Positions 16,749 to 24,462 of a stretch of DNA of 64,000 nucleotides are shown one piece after another. The notes under the pieces were generated by a model, which saw nothing but the letters and a program-made list of their open reading frames with translations, was not told where the DNA came from and did not search any database. Within the stretch, counting starts at the first letter, position 1, and the number at the start of each line of letters is the position of its first letter. Origin of the DNA: Haloferax sp046557615 (GTDB taxonomy: Archaea; Halobacteriota; Halobacteria; Halobacteriales; Haloferacaceae). A program made the translations under genes and the position numbers. Location of the stretch: positions 1-64,000 of the forward strand of contig NZ_JBKIII010000004.1 of assembly GCF_046557615.1 (NCBI RefSeq), given 5' to 3'.

Positions 16749-17342
16749 TTTTCGCGCAGTGTGGGCCGTCCAAACTGTCTTCGATGGGTGGACTGTGTGG
16801 GCATATGGGTCTAAACTCGCGTACTGCGGCATACTACATAATGGTGTCCACGACTTTTAGACAGTTGAGACGCTCTGGACAGTCCAAAAGTTATACAATC
16901 TCCACAAATTTTAAAATTTGTAGAATGTTCTCACTATGTGGGCTTCTCACCCTTCGTAAATCGCCTTCACATCGCTTTGCTCGCCAACTCTGACGAATAT
17001 CACCTGGCACACAGTTTACAAATTTTAAAATTTTTAGGATGTGCAAACTGTGCTGGATTTTTCTACTGTGTGGGATGTGTCGAACTTCTCCGCTGTGTGG
17101 GGCGTGTTCGATTTCTTCACTTGGTAGATTGTCCCCACATTCTGTACGGTGTGGAGTACACGCTCTCCCCACATTGAACAGACGCTTCTCCGCCTCGATT
17201 TCTGGACTGCGTTCATCGTCTCATGGGTGTAGACTGTGTCCAATTGCTCTAGTGTCTACACACTCACCACTGTGTACACATTGTACAATGTTTGTGCTGT
17301 AGACGTTGAAAACTGGTCTGTACTCTATCTCTTCCGTTCGGT

Positions 17343-17367
17343 TACTCCGGACGTGGTGGTGTTGTCC
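17343..17367 (-). repeat. Outlying origin-box-like copy
   Basis: Minus-strand reading gives ACAACACCACCACGTCCGG followed by AGTAAC, a full match to the box pattern with the CCACGTCCGG variant. It marks the right end of the array, just beyond the msrA stop codon. Confidence 0.6.
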
Positions 17368-17391
17368 GAGGGACTCTCACCGCTGTTGTAT

Positions 17392-17940
17392 TTAATTCGG
17401 CGGCGAGGGATTGGTCTTGTCGCCGAACTTCTCGCGCACTTTCTTAATTTTCGGCGTCACGTTGATGACGCAGTATGGCTGGTCGGGATTCTTCTCGAAG
17501 TAGTCTTGATGGTAGCCTTCTGCCTCGTAGAACGTTTCGAGCGGTTCGATCTCGGTGACGATTGGGTTGTCGAACGCGCCTGCGGATTCCAGTTCGTCGA
17601 CGAACGATTCGGCGACCTGTTGTTGTTGTTCGTCGTGGGTGTAAACCGCCGACCGGTACTGACTGCCAACGTCGGGCCCTTGGCGGTCGAGCGTCGTCGG
17701 GTCGTGGACGGTGAAGAACACTTCGAGGAGGTCTTCGTACCCGAGAAGTGAGGTGTCGAACTCGACTTGGACGACTTCGGCGTGCCCAGTCGTTCCGTTA
17801 CAGACTTCTTTGTAACTGGGGTTGGGAACGTCGCCACCTGCGTACCCAGAGGTGACTTCCGAGACGCCATTGAGTTCTTTGAACGCGGCTTCGATACACC
17901 AGAAACAGCCTCCGCCGAACGTCGCGACTTCTGTACTCAT
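17392..17940 (-). CDS. msrA: Peptide methionine (S)-S-oxide reductase
   Basis: 182 residues, full length for MsrA. ATFGGGCFWCIEAAF contains the catalytic Cys12 in the GCFWC motif. TSGYAGG, NPSYKEVCNGTTGHAEVVQV and YRSAVYTHDEQQ are all present as in the family. It reduces methionine-S-sulfoxide in proteins after oxidative damage, using thioredoxin-type donors. The C-terminal extension ends without the usual resolving Cys pair, although Cys154 (QPYCVINVTPK) is present. Monocistronic; the origin repeats lie just downstream. Confidence 0.95.
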   Translation of the reverse strand: MSTEVATFGGGCFWCIEAAFKELNGVSEVTSGYAGGDVPNPSYKEVCNGTTGHAEVVQVEFDTSLLGYEDLLEVFFTVHDPTTLDRQGPDVGSQYRSAVYTHDEQQQQVAESFVDELESAGAFDNPIVTEIEPLETFYEAEGYHQDYFEKNPDQPYCVINVTPKIKKVREKFGDKTNPSPPN

Positions 17941-18050
17941 ACGTACTGTTACGCTGCGGATAGATTAAGCCCCGCGGCGGTGGCAGCGTGGGCCGGTATG
18001 CTGGACAGTGTCTTCGAACCCTCCCGCTCTCTTCGAACTCCCCTACTAAT

Positions 18051-18920
18051 TCACTCGATTTGCTCGGAGAGGCTCTCGACGATTCCGGCGAGCGACTGGG
18101 ATTCGGCGTGGCCGTGATGGACCGAGAGCGGCGAGACGCTCACTTCGCCATCGACCATCGCCCGGCGGTCCGTGCCGACAGGGTATCGCTCGCGGTGTTC
18201 ATCGCGTGCGGGGAAGGGATTCTCGTACCCGACTGTATCGGGCCACGACACGTCACGAAGTCGGACGAGCGTTTCGTCGTCGTCGAGTTGTTGGTCGGTG
18301 TCGCCGTCTGGGAGAAGGGTTGTATCCTCGTGGTGGTCAACGTGTTGGTCGTAATCAGCGAGTGGATTGGTGACGCGCAGTCGAGGATGCGGCACGTCGA
18401 TTGGCGCATTGACGTTCAACAGCCCGACGTCGTCGAAGATATCTGTTCCCTGAACTCGTTCGAGAAGTGCGCGCGCGACTCGGGCGGGGCGCGAGAAGTC
18501 GTACTCTTCTGGCGGGTGACAGAAGAAATCGCGGGCGTGGTAACTGGAGACGGCAATCGCGGGCGTGCCGAGGAACACGGCTTCGATACCTGCCCCGACG
18601 GTTCCCGAGCGTCCGACCACGTAGTTTCCGGCGTTGGGGCCGTCGTTGATACCGGAGACGACGATGTCGAAGTCGGTTTCGAGCCCGCGAAGCGCATAAG
18701 CGGTACAGTCCGCAGGTGTTCCGTCGAGCGCGTAGCCCCACGGGTGTGTTCGACGGACGGCAAATTCGTTTCGCGCACGGCCGACGCCACTTTGATTGTC
18801 TGCGGGCGCGACGACGGTCACCTCACCGACTGCAGTGAGTTCTTCGCGCATCGCTGCGAGTCCCGGAGCGTCGATACCGTCGTCGTTCGTGAGGAGAATC
18901 TGGAGGGGGGAGCCACTCAT
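18051..18920 (-). CDS. surE: 5'/3'-nucleotidase SurE
   Basis: 289 residues. The N-terminal Rossmann-like core has ILLTNDDGIDAPG (Asp13, Asp14 metal ligands), VVAPADNQSG (Ser44 region), LDGTPADCTAYAL and VVSGINDGPNAG, the complete SurE metal/phosphate site. It is slightly longer than bacterial SurE because of an acidic haloarchaeal insert (about 195-225). SurE dephosphorylates nucleoside monophosphates and short polyphosphates. It stands alone, with its own start well supported because the conserved strand begins at residue 7. Confidence 0.95.
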   Translation of the reverse strand: MSGSPLQILLTNDDGIDAPGLAAMREELTAVGEVTVVAPADNQSGVGRARNEFAVRRTHPWGYALDGTPADCTAYALRGLETDFDIVVSGINDGPNAGNYVVGRSGTVGAGIEAVFLGTPAIAVSSYHARDFFCHPPEEYDFSRPARVARALLERVQGTDIFDDVGLLNVNAPIDVPHPRLRVTNPLADYDQHVDHHEDTTLLPDGDTDQQLDDDETLVRLRDVSWPDTVGYENPFPARDEHRERYPVGTDRRAMVDGEVSVSPLSVHHGHAESQSLAGIVESLSEQIE

Positions 18921-19067
18921 TTTGTGGACGGTCCACTGCGGGGGTCGTAGTCGTTCCGGAACGGGGAGAATTTCGTCGCCTCATTCAGGACTAATTCGAC
19001 GTTGGTCCATCATGATTGTCCACCGAGAATCGATAGTGTGATATTACTTCACACATAGGCAGATGGT

Positions 19068-19220
19068 ATGGACGTGAACCGACCACAAGGCGTAAGCCCA
19101 CAGTGGTGCCCTGATTGTGGCGAAGAGTTACTGTTCAGCGGGACGCAACCCGCTGGATTCGCGCAGTTCTTCTGTGAACACTGCCGGTATCGACGCGACA
19201 CCTTCATCGGCGACGAGTAA
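19068..19220 (+). CDS. Zinc-ribbon microprotein
   Basis: 50 codons: MDVNRPQGVSPQWCPDCGEE followed by CEHC (CRYRRDTFIGDE tail). Two Cys pairs (CPDCG and CEHC) about 20 residues apart form a typical haloarchaeal small zinc-ribbon protein. Such one-domain zinc microproteins are abundant in Haloferax; most lack a known function and some affect stress response or motility. A TATA-like element and a GTGTGA/TCACAC inverted repeat (about 19035-19054) precede the start, suggesting its own regulated promoter. Confidence 0.75.
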   Translation: MDVNRPQGVSPQWCPDCGEELLFSGTQPAGFAQFFCEHCRYRRDTFIGDE

Positions 19221-19653
19221 TCTCGTCACTCTCCTCTCGGTTTATCTCGTATCTGCTAGTCCCACCTCTCGTCTCTCGATTGCTGTCTCACTTTTCGGGT
19301 TGCTCGGCCAACTCACTTCACTCACGAATTTGTGTTACTCACGAATTCAAGATAGTCAGCAATTCCTGACCATATTTACAACGGTGACTTTATGTAATTA
19401 ACCTCGAACTAATGAATTGAATGAGCCACGGACGGATGTGCCCGGCGACCGGAATTCCTGTCATTTGGCCGGTTAATCTGCCGTTAAACCGATATCTATG
19501 GACATCTTCGACACCTCCATGGGTTCGTACCCGGTTCGGTATCGCATCTGCCCCATTGGCTCGCTTTCCTGCATTCCGCGGGTTACGTCGAGCAGCACGT
19601 ACCGAACGTCCGTTGCCCGCGCACCACATCGATCGCGCAGTACATTCACTACC
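19221..19653. other. Intergenic region, mostly empty
   Basis: Several overlapping frames exist on both strands (for example plus 19498 onwards), but none has a recognisable protein. AT content is raised at 19340-19420. It presumably contains the promoter of the small gene and winged-helix regulator that follow. Confidence 0.35.
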
Positions 19654-19761
19654 ATGATTAATTTCGAACAGTCGTATAACGCACTTGGAGACGCACCATC
19701 AGTAGCGTTCGGACTGCCGACTGCACAGCATCTGACCGCACCTGAGGTGACTCACGCATGA
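19654..19761 (+). CDS. Possible short leader protein of the regulator operon
   Basis: 35 codons (MINFEQSYNALGDAPSVAFG...) ending in a TGA that overlaps the ATG of the winged-helix gene by four bases. That overlap and the typical codon use suggest translational coupling. A longer in-frame start at 19498 would add 52 residues of unconvincing composition. No family recognised; it could be a small partner or only an upstream ORF controlling the regulator. Confidence 0.4.
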   Translation: MINFEQSYNALGDAPSVAFGLPTAQHLTAPEVTHA

Positions 19762-20057
19762 GTACCGTCTACGGCATGACCGACGACGTTCCATGGGATG
19801 AAGTCGGTTACATCATTAGCTCGCAGTACCGCGTGACTGTCCTCGACCGACTGGTTAGAGGGCCCGCGACACCGTCACAAATCGCGGCCGACTCCAACAG
19901 CACGATTGCCCACGTCTCGCGCGCACTCAAAGAGCTTCGAAACCGCTCGCTCGTCAAGTTGCTCGTCTCCGAACAGCGGAAGAAGGGGCGCGTCTACGGT
20001 ATCACCGGCGACGCGGAGAGCGTCTGGAGGATTATCGAAGCACAGGAGATGGCCTGA
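19758..20057 (+). CDS. Winged-helix transcriptional regulator (ArsR/MarR-like)
   Basis: 99 residues folding as a single winged helix: SQYRVTVLDRLVRGPATPSQ (helix 1-2), IAADSNSTIAHVSRALKELR (recognition helix) and LVKLLVSEQRKKGRVYGITG (wing). Haloarchaea carry many such one-domain regulators that control a neighbouring locus. The glycan locus begins 100 bases downstream on the opposite strand and converges, so direct control of it is possible but not shown. No sensor domain or metal-binding Cys is visible. Confidence 0.8.
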   Translation: MSTVYGMTDDVPWDEVGYIISSQYRVTVLDRLVRGPATPSQIAADSNSTIAHVSRALKELRNRSLVKLLVSEQRKKGRVYGITGDAESVWRIIEAQEMA

Positions 20058-20161
20058 GGTCCGTCCTGTTTACTCCAAAAATTCGTCTGTACCGAAGCTG
20101 AACGACGATTCCTGTGATCTGACCGGCGGCTATCGCCGCCACCTACCCACCACCCGCCCCA

Positions 20162-21190
20162 CTACTTTGGGAGCGGAATCTTCGAGCTATTGAGGAGTTG
20201 GTAGGTCCGTTTGGCGATCGTCATACTCGTCCCTGCGGACTCGGCGACGTAGTACGGCACGAGTTCACCGCCGAACTTCGACTTGTAGTCGCACAGGCGC
20301 TCGGTGTTCGCGCCGACGAGGTCGTACTTCGTGACTGATTCGAGCGCGTCGTCGGTGGCGATATCTTCGAGTATCGTCCAGTGGAGGAGGTTGTTGATAC
20401 TCACGTTCTCGTACACCGCTCGTGCGCCGCCGAGCCAGTAGTAGGCCGATTCGTTGGAGAACGGCACGATGATGCCGCTCAGATAGTTCCCGTCTGGGTC
20501 GCGGGCGACGTAGGTTCGACATCTATCACCGAGGTTTTCGACCACGGTTTCGACGAACTCCCAGGGCATAGTGAACGGTTCGTCCTGCTCGTCGTATCGA
20601 GAGACGATGTCGTTGTACACGTCGTGTGCGCCTTCGATTCCTTCGACAGAGACGGTCACATCGAGGTCTTTGGCCTGTTTAATCTCGCGTCGCAGACTCC
20701 GGCTGAAGCCGCTGTTAACGTCGTCGAGCGAAGTCACGTTGATTCGATACGTGAACGAGGGTTTGAGCGTCAGCCCGGACCATTCGAGCGGTCGGGGGTC
20801 CATATAGTCGGGCGAACAGAGGAGGCGAACGAATGTTCGCGTCGTCCGAATGTCGAGTTCGTCGATAATTTGCTCGGTGAAATCCTTGTTAATCGACTCG
20901 TAGGCGCTCTGTTTCGGGCTGTTCGGGTTCACAATCGGGCCCATAAAGGGAATCGACATCGAGGGCGGCGGAGAGACGACCATTCGCCCGAGCGCAGTCT
21001 TGCGAAGGAAGACCGGCATCAGTGCGACCGGGTGGTCACCTTTGAAGCCGCCGAAGAGAAGCATCTCTCCGTCGAAGTGCTGGTCGATTGCATCGAGGAA
21101 CGCTCCGGTGTGGAACACTTCGAAGCCGGTTTTCGGTAGTGCGGCGTCCCATTCGTCGAGGCTCATCAGTTCGATTCGTAAGTTTGTCAT
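20162..21190 (-). CDS. FemAB/GNAT-like acyltransferase (copy 2)
   Basis: 342 residues of the GNAT-fold, FemAB/BioF2-like acyltransferase family. The block GFSRSLRREIKQAKDLDVTV precedes the acceptor domain, and YVARDPDGNYLSGIIVPFSN, YYWLGGARAVYENVSINNLL and YDLVGANTERLCDYKSKFGG form the typical C-terminal half. Relatives transfer acyl or aminoacyl groups in cell-wall or exopolysaccharide synthesis. It is paralogous to the gene directly upstream (same order of motifs, moderate identity). With 54 bases between them they are co-transcribed. The substrate is unknown; acylation of the sugar made by the upstream operon is the simplest hypothesis. Confidence 0.8.
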   Translation of the reverse strand: MTNLRIELMSLDEWDAALPKTGFEVFHTGAFLDAIDQHFDGEMLLFGGFKGDHPVALMPVFLRKTALGRMVVSPPPSMSIPFMGPIVNPNSPKQSAYESINKDFTEQIIDELDIRTTRTFVRLLCSPDYMDPRPLEWSGLTLKPSFTYRINVTSLDDVNSGFSRSLRREIKQAKDLDVTVSVEGIEGAHDVYNDIVSRYDEQDEPFTMPWEFVETVVENLGDRCRTYVARDPDGNYLSGIIVPFSNESAYYWLGGARAVYENVSINNLLHWTILEDIATDDALESVTKYDLVGANTERLCDYKSKFGGELVPYYVAESAGTSMTIAKRTYQLLNSSKIPLPK

Positions 21191-21244
21191 GTGTTGTGTG
21201 TTGGAAGTGGGTGTTCAGTTCAGGCAGTGCTATGCGAGTGTTCG

Positions 21245-22336
21245 TCAGTGAAATCGCTTGTACAGGGCCTCCATCACCGCAACGGGTGGCGGGCGACGCG
21301 ACGACCTGCTCGGACTCACGAGCGGCGTGAGAGTGTGTTTGTAGACGTGTGCGACCGTCTTGGCTAATCTCGACCCGTGTTCGATTTGGTAGTGCATCTC
21401 GAGTGTCGGATTGAACTTGCTCTTGTAGCCGTTGAGCCGGGGATTGTTGGCACCGACGAGGTCGTACCACGACTTGCCATTCGCTTTTGCATCCATCATC
21501 ACTCGCCAGTCGAGGTTGTCGTTGATTTGGCCGTCCACGTCGTTTTCTGTCTTGACACCACCTTGCCAGCGGTAGACCCTGTCACCGTATTCGAGTGCGA
21601 TGATGCCGCCGACGAACTCGTCACCGTCGCGGAAGACGTAGGGCTTGATCTGCCCTTCTGGGAGTCCCTCGTACAGATCGACCACGAAATTCGATGGGAT
21701 ACCGAAGAACTCGTCCTGTTCTTCGTATCGCGCTTTCACCTGTTCGACGATGTTTCGAATTTCATCGACGCCGCCGACGGTGATGTTCGAGGCCAACTTC
21801 CGACCGTCGCGGATGTTACGTCGCGCGTTTCGACTGAACGACATCAGGAGGTCGTCTTCGTCCGGTTGGATATCGACGAGATAGGTGTACTTTGGTTCGG
21901 CGTCACAGCCTTCCCAGAGAAACGGTCGCATATCGTCGTACGACCCGTTTGTTCGGATGTGCGTGTAGTGTGGGTTGAACGAGAGTTCGACCCATTCACG
22001 GCAGCCTTCGATGAACTCCGTTCGGAGTTGCTCGGCCTTGCGTGCCTTCATACACCCCATGTCCAGCATGGCTGGACCGAGGTACGTCACTCGGATGTCC
22101 GGGGGTGGGGAAAAGGCCGCTTTGAACGGTCCTTTCTCCACCTCGAAGATTGGAAATAGCCCAATCGGTTCGTTCCCGTTGAACCCAACGAGTGGATGCA
22201 ACACTGCGTCCGAATAGGTGGCTTGCACCGTGAGTGCGTGATACTGATGGAAGAGTCCAGCATCTGGAGAGCGTGCGACGTAGCCGTCCCACTCCTCTCG
22301 CTGGCTTGCATCTAATTCTCTAATTTCTATTGTCAT
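21245..22336 (-). CDS. FemAB/GNAT-like acyltransferase (copy 1)
   Basis: 363 residues, paralogue of the next gene downstream. Shared landmarks: GLFHQYHAL near the N-terminus, SFSRNARRNIRDGRKLASNI, YVFRDGDEFVGGIIALEYGD, WQGGVKTENDVDGQINDNLD and YDLVGANNPRLNGYKSKFNP. The NxYKSKF signature near the C-terminus is typical of FemAB-like proteins in haloarchaeal surface-glycan loci. The start codon is 136 bases after the stop of the polysaccharide deacetylase gene, so read-through from the sugar operon is possible. Duplication followed by divergence suggests two different acceptor positions or acyl donors. Confidence 0.8.
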   Translation of the reverse strand: MTIEIRELDASQREEWDGYVARSPDAGLFHQYHALTVQATYSDAVLHPLVGFNGNEPIGLFPIFEVEKGPFKAAFSPPPDIRVTYLGPAMLDMGCMKARKAEQLRTEFIEGCREWVELSFNPHYTHIRTNGSYDDMRPFLWEGCDAEPKYTYLVDIQPDEDDLLMSFSRNARRNIRDGRKLASNITVGGVDEIRNIVEQVKARYEEQDEFFGIPSNFVVDLYEGLPEGQIKPYVFRDGDEFVGGIIALEYGDRVYRWQGGVKTENDVDGQINDNLDWRVMMDAKANGKSWYDLVGANNPRLNGYKSKFNPTLEMHYQIEHGSRLAKTVAHVYKHTLTPLVSPSRSSRRPPPVAVMEALYKRFH

Positions 22337-22472
22337 GGTTTCGAAGCGGGGTATCTCACTCCGTACTCTCTCAGGCCGCCGTTCATACGCGAAATCCTGA
22401 GAGTCATGTTCGAGTTATGAAATGCATTCGGGTGGAATTGTTATGCGGCGTCTATCCCCTCGCAGGGTGTTC

Positions 22473-23390
22473 CTACATGCTGCCGTTCGAATGCTGAGTC
22501 CAGGAGGATGAGGCCGAAATGACCGCTGATTCGGGAGTATCGTTCGAAAGGAACTGCTGGTAGTAGTCTCCGACCGGGCCGACCCATGCGCCGTTGGCAA
22601 GCGCCCACTCGATGAGTTCGCAGTAGAGGCGGCGGTAGCCGGGGAACTCGACTTCGTTAAAGTATCGCGGGTGCCACAGCACGGTCATCACCGCGTCGTT
22701 CTCCTTGGCCTCGATGAGCAACTCTTCGCAGATTGCCCACGCTTCGTCGTAGTTCTCGCTTGGGTCGGGCAGCGCCATCTCCATCAGCGTGAGCGGGAAG
22801 ACGGTAAACGAATCGTCGAACGGACGAATCGGTTGGTAGCCGTTTTCGAAACCGTAGGTTCGACTCGACCCGAGACTGGCGTCGTACCTGAGGCCGAGGT
22901 CGCGGTGGTACTGCCAGGTTCGAGAGCCGAGTTTGAGGTGGTGCTGTCGCCCACCGACAATCTCGTGACCGAGTACCTCTTCGAGGGCGGTTTTCTCGGC
23001 TTTGAGCTTTCGGTAGTCGTCACTGGACCGGAACGAACCGTGCATACCGACCTCCCAGCCACTGTCCTCGAGGTCGCGGATGACGTCGACGAGTTGCTCG
23101 TCGGTGATGTCGTACCGTCCGAAGTGTTCGATCCAGTTCTTGGCTTCGAGCCAGTCGCTGACGCTCCCGGTTCGGAGCAGACTCGGTTCGTTCAGGAAGT
23201 AGAACGACGAGCGAACACCGCGTTCTCGTTCGAGTTCGATTATCTCCTCGAACTGCCAGTAGGGATTTTGCTGGAGTAAGAACGTCTTGAGGTGGTACAG
23301 CGATTGCTCTTTCAGGCCGTAGTAGAGCCCCTGATACGTCTTGTACGGGCGGTCAACGTCGTGCGTGAGGAGGAGGGCAAACTCACTCAT
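22473..23390 (-). CDS. Polysaccharide deacetylase (NodB-like)
   Basis: 305 residues from ATG 23390, overlapping the stop of the epimerase gene by eight bases; the frame is open further upstream only as a shadow of that gene. THDVDRPYK at 9-17 is the NodB metal-site motif (HDVD). SSFYFLN, a GWEVGMHGSFRSS block (His of motif 2) and VLWHPRYFNEVEFPGYRRLY complete the catalytic barrel. It should remove N- or O-acetyl groups from a sugar polymer or lipid-linked oligosaccharide. No signal peptide, so it acts in the cytoplasm, presumably on the di-N-acetyl uronic-acid glycan made by the same operon. Confidence 0.88.
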   Translation of the reverse strand: MSEFALLLTHDVDRPYKTYQGLYYGLKEQSLYHLKTFLLQQNPYWQFEEIIELERERGVRSSFYFLNEPSLLRTGSVSDWLEAKNWIEHFGRYDITDEQLVDVIRDLEDSGWEVGMHGSFRSSDDYRKLKAEKTALEEVLGHEIVGGRQHHLKLGSRTWQYHRDLGLRYDASLGSSRTYGFENGYQPIRPFDDSFTVFPLTLMEMALPDPSENYDEAWAICEELLIEAKENDAVMTVLWHPRYFNEVEFPGYRRLYCELIEWALANGAWVGPVGDYYQQFLSNDTPESAVISASSSWTQHSNGSM

Positions 23391-24462
23391 CGCCGAACTC
23401 CGCAATTGCATCGACGATTCGCGCTGCTGCGGTTCCGTCACCGTACAGGGATGGCTTTTCGGGGAGGCCATCGGTCGATTGGAGCGCCCGTTCGATTGCC
23501 ACGGGGTCGGCACCGACGAGGGTGTTCCACCCAGCATCGACGGTTTCGACCCATTCGGTCTCGTCACGGAGTGTGACACACCGCTTGTCGAGATAGAATG
23601 CCTCTTTCTGGACGCCGCCAGAGTCGGTTGCGACTCGCTCGGAACCGTCGAGCAGGCGGACGAAGTCGAGGTAGCCGACCGGGTCGACGACCATGAGATG
23701 CTCGTCTTCGACCACGCGCGTCCAGAGCCCAGCGTTTTTGAGCGCGTTCTCGGTTCGCGGGTGAATTGGGAAGACGACCGTTTTTCCGGCCGCAGACAGG
23801 CCAGAGACGATATTTTCGAGTTTTTCGTGGTCATCTGTGTTGGCGGCGCGGTGGACGGTTGCGAGGATGTACTCACCGTCTCGTAGACCGAGGTCTTCGA
23901 GGACAGTCGAGTGTTCGCGTGCGGTCGCACGGCTCTTGAGAATCGCGTCGTACTGGACGTCGCCGGTCACGTAGACGCCCTCGGTGACGCCCTCTGATTC
24001 GAGGGTGAGCGCGGCCGATTCTGACGGTGCAAAGAGCATGTCCGAGCAGTGGTCGGTGAGGACGCGATTGACTTCCTCGGGCATCTCCCAGTTGTAACTG
24101 CGGAGTCCGGCCTCGACGTGCGCGACGAGCGGTCTGCGCTTTGACGCCACGAGTGCGGCGGCGAGCGTGGAGTTCGTATCTCCGTAGACGAGGACGATAT
24201 CCGGGTCTTCGTCTTCCATGACCGCGTCGAGCTTCTGCATCATCTCGGCGGTCTGAAGCGCGTGGGGGCCGGACCCGACACCGAGGTTGTAGTCGGGTTT
24301 CGGGATGTCGAGTTCGTCGAAGAAGACGCCCGACATGGACTCGTCGTAGTGCTGGCCGGTGTGGACCAACACCTCGTCGTGCTGCTCGCGGAGCGCCGCC
24401 GAGACGGGAAACGCCTTGATGAACTGTGGGCGAGCGCCGACGACAGAGAGGATTTTACTCAT
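23383..24462 (-). CDS. wbpI: UDP-GlcNAc(3NAc)A 2-epimerase (WbpI/WecB family)
   Basis: 359 residues, non-hydrolysing UDP-HexNAc 2-epimerase fold. Motifs are VVGARPQFIKAFP, VHTGQHYDESMSG, LVYGDTNSTLAAAL, AHVEAGLRSYNWEMPEEVNR and VATDSGGVQKEA. The usual HRxEN is HRAAN here. Family members invert C2 of UDP-GlcNAc (WecB) or of UDP-GlcNAc(3NAc)A (WbpI). The presence of 3-oxidase, 3-aminotransferase and 3-N-acetyltransferase genes in the same operon favours the WbpI reaction, giving UDP-ManNAc3NAcA. The start overlaps the upstream dehydrogenase stop by four bases. Confidence 0.88.
   Translation of the reverse strand: MSKILSVVGARPQFIKAFPVSAALREQHDEVLVHTGQHYDESMSGVFFDELDIPKPDYNLGVGSGPHALQTAEMMQKLDAVMEDEDPDIVLVYGDTNSTLAAALVASKRRPLVAHVEAGLRSYNWEMPEEVNRVLTDHCSDMLFAPSESAALTLESEGVTEGVYVTGDVQYDAILKSRATAREHSTVLEDLGLRDGEYILATVHRAANTDDHEKLENIVSGLSAAGKTVVFPIHPRTENALKNAGLWTRVVEDEHLMVVDPVGYLDFVRLLDGSERVATDSGGVQKEAFYLDKRCVTLRDETEWVETVDAGWNTLVGADPVAIERALQSTDGLPEKPSLYGDGTAAARIVDAIAEFGDE

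Larger units (their letters stand above)
16697..17391. other. Palindrome- and iteron-rich non-coding region, candidate centromere
   Basis: Open frames here are repetitive (His-Ser-Gly-rich or Leu-Cys-rich) and not credible genes. The sequence holds a perfect 18-base palindrome ACAAATTTTAAAATTTGT at 16904-16921, a near copy at 17018-17035, TGTGTACACA and TTGTACAA back to back at 17271-17288, and at least five scattered TGTGGG-type short repeats (for example near 16760, 16795, 16936, 17070, 17095). Between parA and msrA, this is the best place for a partition site. One origin box in minus orientation lies at 17343-17367. Confidence 0.5.

Noticed and set aside
16891..17302. Several frames in the parA-msrA gap
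   Set aside because: Overlap on both strands, low complexity derived from short repeats, no family resemblance.
10729..17367. Origin boxes as transposon ends or CRISPR repeats
   Set aside because: Spacing is irregular, there are no transposase genes or target-site duplications, and the orientation converges on an AT-rich core next to cdc6.
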